A stretch of 64,000 nt of DNA, from the NCBI GenBank assembly GCA_031556035.1, contig JAVBTT010000005.1, positions 1-64,000 of the forward strand. Direction: 5' to 3'. Position 1 is the first letter of the stretch, and every line of letters starts with the position of its first letter. Source of the DNA: JAVBTT01 sp031556035 (GTDB lineage Bacteria > Bacillota > Clostridia > Oscillospirales > UBA929). The position numbers were made by a program, and so were the translations under genes. Shown here piece after piece: positions 60,427 through 64,000 of the stretch. The notes beneath the pieces are model-generated. The model did not search any database. It saw only the letters and a program-made list of their open reading frames with translations, and was not told where the DNA came from.

Positions 60427-61841
60427 TGGGGGACACTCGCCCGGCTCCACTCTTCCAGCGTCTGAAGATTACGGAGTATTTTATCACGCCCAGACAGATA
60501 TTCCAAGGGGAATTTTGGGTGGAAGGCCCTTTTTATCAGTCCGGTTTCCCTGTTCACCAGCTTTGTAACCCCTCCGGCGCCAAGAGAAAGCACAGTGTGA
60601 AGCTCCTCCATCATGCACAGGTTATACAGCCCGTCCGGGCTTCCAACCCGCCTCCAGCCCGTATTTTCAAGGCTCTCGGCCATGAACTTCTGGCGGTACA
60701 GATAGTACGGCTCGTAGCCCCCGCCCCTAAGCGCAACCGACGCGTAATCCAGCATTCGCGCAGCGCCGTGACCGAACTTGTCAAGCTCCTCCTCCAGGTG
60801 CGCTCCCTTCTTCAGGCACAGTGTATGCACAGTTATGTTTTCCGGAGCGAGCGACAATATCCGCTCGAGCGAGCGGGAGAAGCCCTCCGGTGTGTCGCCC
60901 GGAAGTCCGGCTATCAAATCCATGTTCACGCAGCCGAAGCCCGCGGCCCGCACTGCGGCGAACGCCTCGACCGTCTGCGCTGACGTGTGCCTTCTGCCGA
61001 TGGCCTCGAGTATTTTGTCCTCCATCGTCTGCGGGTTGACGCTTATCCGGTTCACTCCGCGCGAGCGGAGCACGGCGAGCTTTTCGGCGGTTATGGTGTC
61101 CGGCCTCCCCGCCTCGACAGTGTATTCGCGCAGGCACGAGAGATCAAAGCCCAGCTCCAGCGCGCCGGTCAGCGAGTCGAGTTGTTCGGCAGACAGCGTC
61201 GTCGGCGTGCCACCGCCGATATACAGCGAGACAACGCGCAGTCCCAGGCGGGACACCTTCTCTCCCGCGAGCGCTATCTCCTCACAGAGCATATCCACAT
61301 ACGGCTCTATCAGTTTGCCGGATTTTTCAACAGAATTCGAAACAAACGAGCAGTATGCGCAGCGGGTGGGGCAAAACGGTATGCCGACGTAGAGGGATAT
61401 GTCCTTCGGCCCAAGGCTCTCCTGCGCGGTGACAGACGCACGGGCGCACTCCTCCGCCAGCTCCGCGCGCTCCGGCGAGACATGGTATTTTGAGCGCAGC
61501 ACGGCCTTCGCGTCCGCGCCTCCGTCCAGCAGCCTCGCCGCCAGCTTCGCGGGGCGTATCCCGGTCAGCGAGCCCCACGGCGGAGGATCCGGCAAAAAGG
61601 GCAGCGCGGCGCGGTAAAAGCTCTGCTTGATGCAGTAGTCCTCGCCGCCTGAGCCGGCCGGGGCTCTGGCGCGGCCGATCGAGGTTTTTCCGTCAACAGT
61701 CAGCCTCGTGGTTCCGGTGAGCCACTTGCTGCCAAAGTGAAGCGAGGACAGCGCCTCGCCCTCCTCACGGCGGCCGAAGTAGTTGAAAAGCGCCTGCTCT
61801 GCGGCGGAATAGCGGCTGTGACCCCTGAGCTCCAGCCTCAT
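60420..61841 (-). CDS. hemZ: HemZ-type coproporphyrinogen dehydrogenase / radical SAM enzyme
   Basis: 473 residues. Radical SAM cluster motif PFCPTRCAYCSFVS (CxxxCxxC) near 175, SAM-binding GGGTPTTLSAEQL and later ISVNPQTMEDKILEAIGRRH. The ~160-residue N-terminal extension distinguishes HemZ from HemN. Firmicutes HemZ is linked to anaerobic haem-related steps, but biochemical role is debated. It overlaps the MBL hydrolase gene by 4 bp. Confidence 0.9.
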   Translation of the reverse strand: MRLELRGHSRYSAAEQALFNYFGRREEGEALSSLHFGSKWLTGTTRLTVDGKTSIGRARAPAGSGGEDYCIKQSFYRAALPFLPDPPPWGSLTGIRPAKLAARLLDGGADAKAVLRSKYHVSPERAELAEECARASVTAQESLGPKDISLYVGIPFCPTRCAYCSFVSNSVEKSGKLIEPYVDMLCEEIALAGEKVSRLGLRVVSLYIGGGTPTTLSAEQLDSLTGALELGFDLSCLREYTVEAGRPDTITAEKLAVLRSRGVNRISVNPQTMEDKILEAIGRRHTSAQTVEAFAAVRAAGFGCVNMDLIAGLPGDTPEGFSRSLERILSLAPENITVHTLCLKKGAHLEEELDKFGHGAARMLDYASVALRGGGYEPYYLYRQKFMAESLENTGWRRVGSPDGLYNLCMMEELHTVLSLGAGGVTKLVNRETGLIKRAFHPKFPLEYLSGRDKILRNLQTLEEWSRASVPHP

Positions 61842-62458
61842 ATCCCCAGAGCCTCGCGCATATTGGCGTTGTGGCGGCGCTCCCTGTCCAGTGTCGTGGA
61901 TACGTCGTGGCCGGGATAGACACTGTAGTCCCCCTCCAGCGCGGCAAGCAGGCGCAGCGACTCAAGCATTGCCCGGTAATCCCCGCCCGGCAGATCGCAG
62001 CGCCCGCAGTCGTCCTCAAAGAGCGTGTCACCCGTGTATAAGTTCTCCCCGCAGATTATGCAGCAGGAGCCGGGAGTGTGCCCCGGGGTGTGCATCCACT
62101 TGAATCGCAGACTCCCCAGCTCAAACTCCTCGCCTCCGCGCACCAGGATATCGGCCGTCCCATGAGCTCTGCCGAGCGCCAGGATACCTGGCGGGTGTGT
62201 CATCAGGCGCGCGTCGGACTCGTGTAAGACGCATTTGGCCCCGGTTGCCCCGCGCACCCCGTCGACCGCCAGCACATGGTCAAAGTGCCCGTGGGTGAGA
62301 AAGATGTATTTCACATTCAAATTTTCAAGCTTGATTACATTCAGTATTTTATCCGCGTTGTCGCCAGGGTCTATGACCGCCGCGTCGCGGGTCTGCTCGT
62401 CGGCGACGATATAACAGTTGGTCATAACCCGGCCGACGCACAAGGATCGCTGAAGCAT
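61838..62458 (-). CDS. MBL-fold metallo-hydrolase (glyoxalase II-like)
   Basis: 206 residues from ATG 62458, nine bases after GGAGGG. Metal ligands: THGHFDHVLA (HxHxDH), the histidine in HTPGHTPGS, the aspartate in TGDTLFEDDCGR and the final histidine in VYPGHDVSTTL. A hydroxyacylglutathione-hydrolase-like protein common beside hemZ in Clostridia; substrate unknown. Confidence 0.9.
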   Translation of the reverse strand: MLQRSLCVGRVMTNCYIVADEQTRDAAVIDPGDNADKILNVIKLENLNVKYIFLTHGHFDHVLAVDGVRGATGAKCVLHESDARLMTHPPGILALGRAHGTADILVRGGEEFELGSLRFKWMHTPGHTPGSCCIICGENLYTGDTLFEDDCGRCDLPGGDYRAMLESLRLLAALEGDYSVYPGHDVSTTLDRERRHNANMREALGI

Positions 62459-63261
62459 TATTTCACGCCCTCCGTTACCGGGGTTTTTTTTCTTATCCTT
62501 CTCGGCTCTCTTATATCGGGAGAGCAAAACCTCCGGTTGTTCCAGAGCTCCTCAAAGTACTCCGAAAAATAGTTCGCGCCCTTCGAATAATTTCCGAACT
62601 CAAACGAAATTGCCTGCTGGCTAGCCTTTTCAAAAAGATTGGGCCCCCAGAATACATGCTCGTCAATCCTCAAATAGGAGTACGCCGGGTATGTATCATA
62701 GTAGCGGATCTCCACATTGGCGTTTGGGTGCTTCCCCCTGATCTCCTCCAGCCAGTCCGGCAGATAGAGCACGGATACCTTCATCGCTCCGGTGACCACG
62801 TCCGCCCTCGACTCGTCCTTTTCCCGCTGCGCCAGACAGGCGGAATGCGGCTGGCAGGTGAGAATTCTGACCGCGACGCCCTTTGATATCTTATCCTCAA
62901 TAACCCTGCCCTTGGCGTCTATAAAGCTCTGCATCCCAATCGCTATTATATCCAGATGCCTGCCGCACTTTTCCAGATACAGGTTGGAGGTCTCATTCAT
63001 CACAGCACGCGTTTCATAGATATTCAGCATACCCCACTGTTCTATGACTTCCCTGGCCTGCGACACCTTTATAAGCGCCCTCGTCGTAATCATGGACACC
63101 AGGCCGGTCGAGACAAACGACAGCCCGATGCCGTTGGTTATGACGAGCGAGGTACTATTGCCGAAAATAACGCCCAGCACAAAGATCAGGCCACCCGCAA
63201 ACATAAAGACAAAGTTCAGCAGCGTCGCGTTCATCCGTTTCATTTTATCCATCGTTTTCAT
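62458..63261 (-). CDS. Membrane protein of unknown function with soluble C-terminal domain
   Basis: 267 residues. Two membrane helices in the first 65 residues (LLNFVFMFAGGLIFVLGVIF, ITNGIGLSFVSTGLVSMITT). The soluble part (85-250) has alternating strands and a segment GVAVRILTCQPHS followed later by YLRIDEHVFWGP, reminiscent of phospholipase-D-like domains but without a clear HKD motif. Its stop overlaps the MBL start by one base and its start overlaps the previous gene by 17 bp. Not recognised beyond this. Confidence 0.6.
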   Translation of the reverse strand: MKTMDKMKRMNATLLNFVFMFAGGLIFVLGVIFGNSTSLVITNGIGLSFVSTGLVSMITTRALIKVSQAREVIEQWGMLNIYETRAVMNETSNLYLEKCGRHLDIIAIGMQSFIDAKGRVIEDKISKGVAVRILTCQPHSACLAQREKDESRADVVTGAMKVSVLYLPDWLEEIRGKHPNANVEIRYYDTYPAYSYLRIDEHVFWGPNLFEKASQQAISFEFGNYSKGANYFSEYFEELWNNRRFCSPDIREPRRIRKKTPVTEGVK

Positions 63262-64000
63262 TCTGTCCGCCCCCAGCTATCAATAGTTTACAATCTCCGC
63301 ACAGAGACTCGCTCACATTATACAGCTTCATCTTGCATCCGCAGCGCGGAAACATCTCCGCCGTCACGCATGTTGACGAAAAGAAAACGGGATTGCCGGA
63401 GACCTCCGAGAGCGTTTTCGAGAATTCCATCAGCCGATCAAAATAACCCTTCTCAAATATATCTCTCGACTTGCCCGGGTCGTACAGCGTCAGACAGGGC
63501 TCGTCGCCCTGAACGCTGAAGTGCGGCCCGACGCAGATATAATCAGGCTCGCTGCCGAAAATGAGCTCGATATATTGGGTCAAGTCCAGGAACGTAGCCT
63601 CAATAAACGGTTTTATATACAGACACGAGCAAAGATCATGATATTTCTTTATATTGGCAAAATTCCGCCTCCGCCCGTGATAATCGGCCGCAAAGGGTTC
63701 CATTTGCTCTATCCGGCTTATAAGCGGAAGCGATATGTTTATACATATCTGGTTTTTGTACTCTGACAGCTGCGACATCGCTTTCAGTACTTCAGGATCA
63801 ATGAGTTCCTTCGTCGAGAGCTGAATTGGATTCAAGCGTTTGGAAAAGAACTTTATAATCTCCAGGACAAGCCCGGCGGCGGCCTCCGATTTGAACGGTT
63901 CGGTGTTCGGGCAGAGGGAAATCAACGAATTCTCCGTATAATTTGTATCCGCCGCGATCGCCGCGCAGCTTGAGGCTATCTCGCCGCGCTTTAAAAGAAT
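63245..64000 (-). CDS. Radical-SAM-like protein, C-terminal part, cut by the right edge
   Basis: 252 codons are visible; the frame stays open to the edge (RGEIASSCAAIAADTNYTEN then SLISLCPNTEPF), so the N-terminus and any CxxxCxxC motif lie outside. The body (FIEATFLDLTQYIELIFGSE, YICVGPHFSVQGDEPC) and the cysteine-rich end (CGCKMKLYNVSESLCGDC) fit a radical SAM enzyme with an auxiliary metal site. It overlaps the following gene by 17 bp. Assignment rests on pattern only. Confidence 0.55.
   Translation of the reverse strand: MLLKRGEIASSCAAIAADTNYTENSLISLCPNTEPFKSEAAAGLVLEIIKFFSKRLNPIQLSTKELIDPEVLKAMSQLSEYKNQICINISLPLISRIEQMEPFAADYHGRRRNFANIKKYHDLCSCLYIKPFIEATFLDLTQYIELIFGSEPDYICVGPHFSVQGDEPCLTLYDPGKSRDIFEKGYFDRLMEFSKTLSEVSGNPVFFSSTCVTAEMFPRCGCKMKLYNVSESLCGDCKLLIAGGGQNENDG

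Overview
The window reads as chromosome of a spore-forming, Gram-positive anaerobe of the class Clostridia, probably a G+C-rich Oscillospirales-like lineage. The evidence is a block in the Bacillus subtilis yab order (spoVB, mazG, HU gene, rqcP/yabO, yabP, yabQ, divIC, yabR-like S1 gene), a HemZ-type radical SAM gene, an Agr quorum-sensing locus, S-layer homology domains and many lipoprotein signals. No rRNA, tRNA or CRISPR array was seen. Most of the window is G+C-rich. Two stretches (about 20.3-27.5 kb and 47.3-48.8 kb) are visibly more A+T-rich and look accessory.

Left part (0.8-20.2 kb, all on +): a carbohydrate-use region. It holds a split transketolase, a 3-hydroxyisobutyrate-dehydrogenase-like oxidoreductase, a GntR/FadR regulator, a five-gene Opp/Dpp-type ABC importer, a GH39-like glycosidase, an Asp/Glu-racemase-like protein, a TIM-barrel sugar isomerase/epimerase, a 1325-residue secreted protein and a GH127 beta-L-arabinofuranosidase. 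With a GH4 enzyme of CHEV type near 36 kb (possible alpha-glucuronidase) and an AraM-like glycerol-1-phosphate dehydrogenase near 42 kb, this suggests use of arabinoxylan or glucuronoarabinoxylan oligosaccharides. The first 0.7 kb is a broken Y-family DNA polymerase fused to an unrelated fragment.

Middle (20.3-28.6 kb): a small zinc-ribbon protein, a decayed region, a 907-residue protein with a DUF4062/TIR-like N-terminus, about eight TPRs and two tandem C-terminal HTHs, then an Agr locus in the order agrA-agrC-agrD-agrB. A lone AraC-type response regulator faces it.

28.9-47.3 kb (all on -): a 1826-residue secreted protein with three UshA-like nucleotidase modules; YjbQ; GH4; PurC; RecG; a WG-repeat/SLH protein; the AraM-like enzyme; and a compact three-gene set of MoxR AAA+ ATPase, DUF5682-like protein and VWA protein, a candidate chaperone or conflict system.

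47.4-64 kb: a lone lipoprotein gene on +, then housekeeping genes on -: dCMP deaminase, rpmG-secE-nusG-rplK-rplA, the sporulation block, an amidohydrolase, a purine nucleoside phosphorylase, a nucleoside kinase, HemZ, an MBL hydrolase, a membrane protein of unknown function and a radical-SAM-like protein cut by the right edge.

The window is rich in palindromes: long perfect inverted repeats just after stop codons, two arrays of covarying ~60-nt hairpins with ~30-nt loops, a dispersed repeat starting with TAATACCTGTTTAAA, and a G+C-rich repeat ending in CGCCCCTAC.
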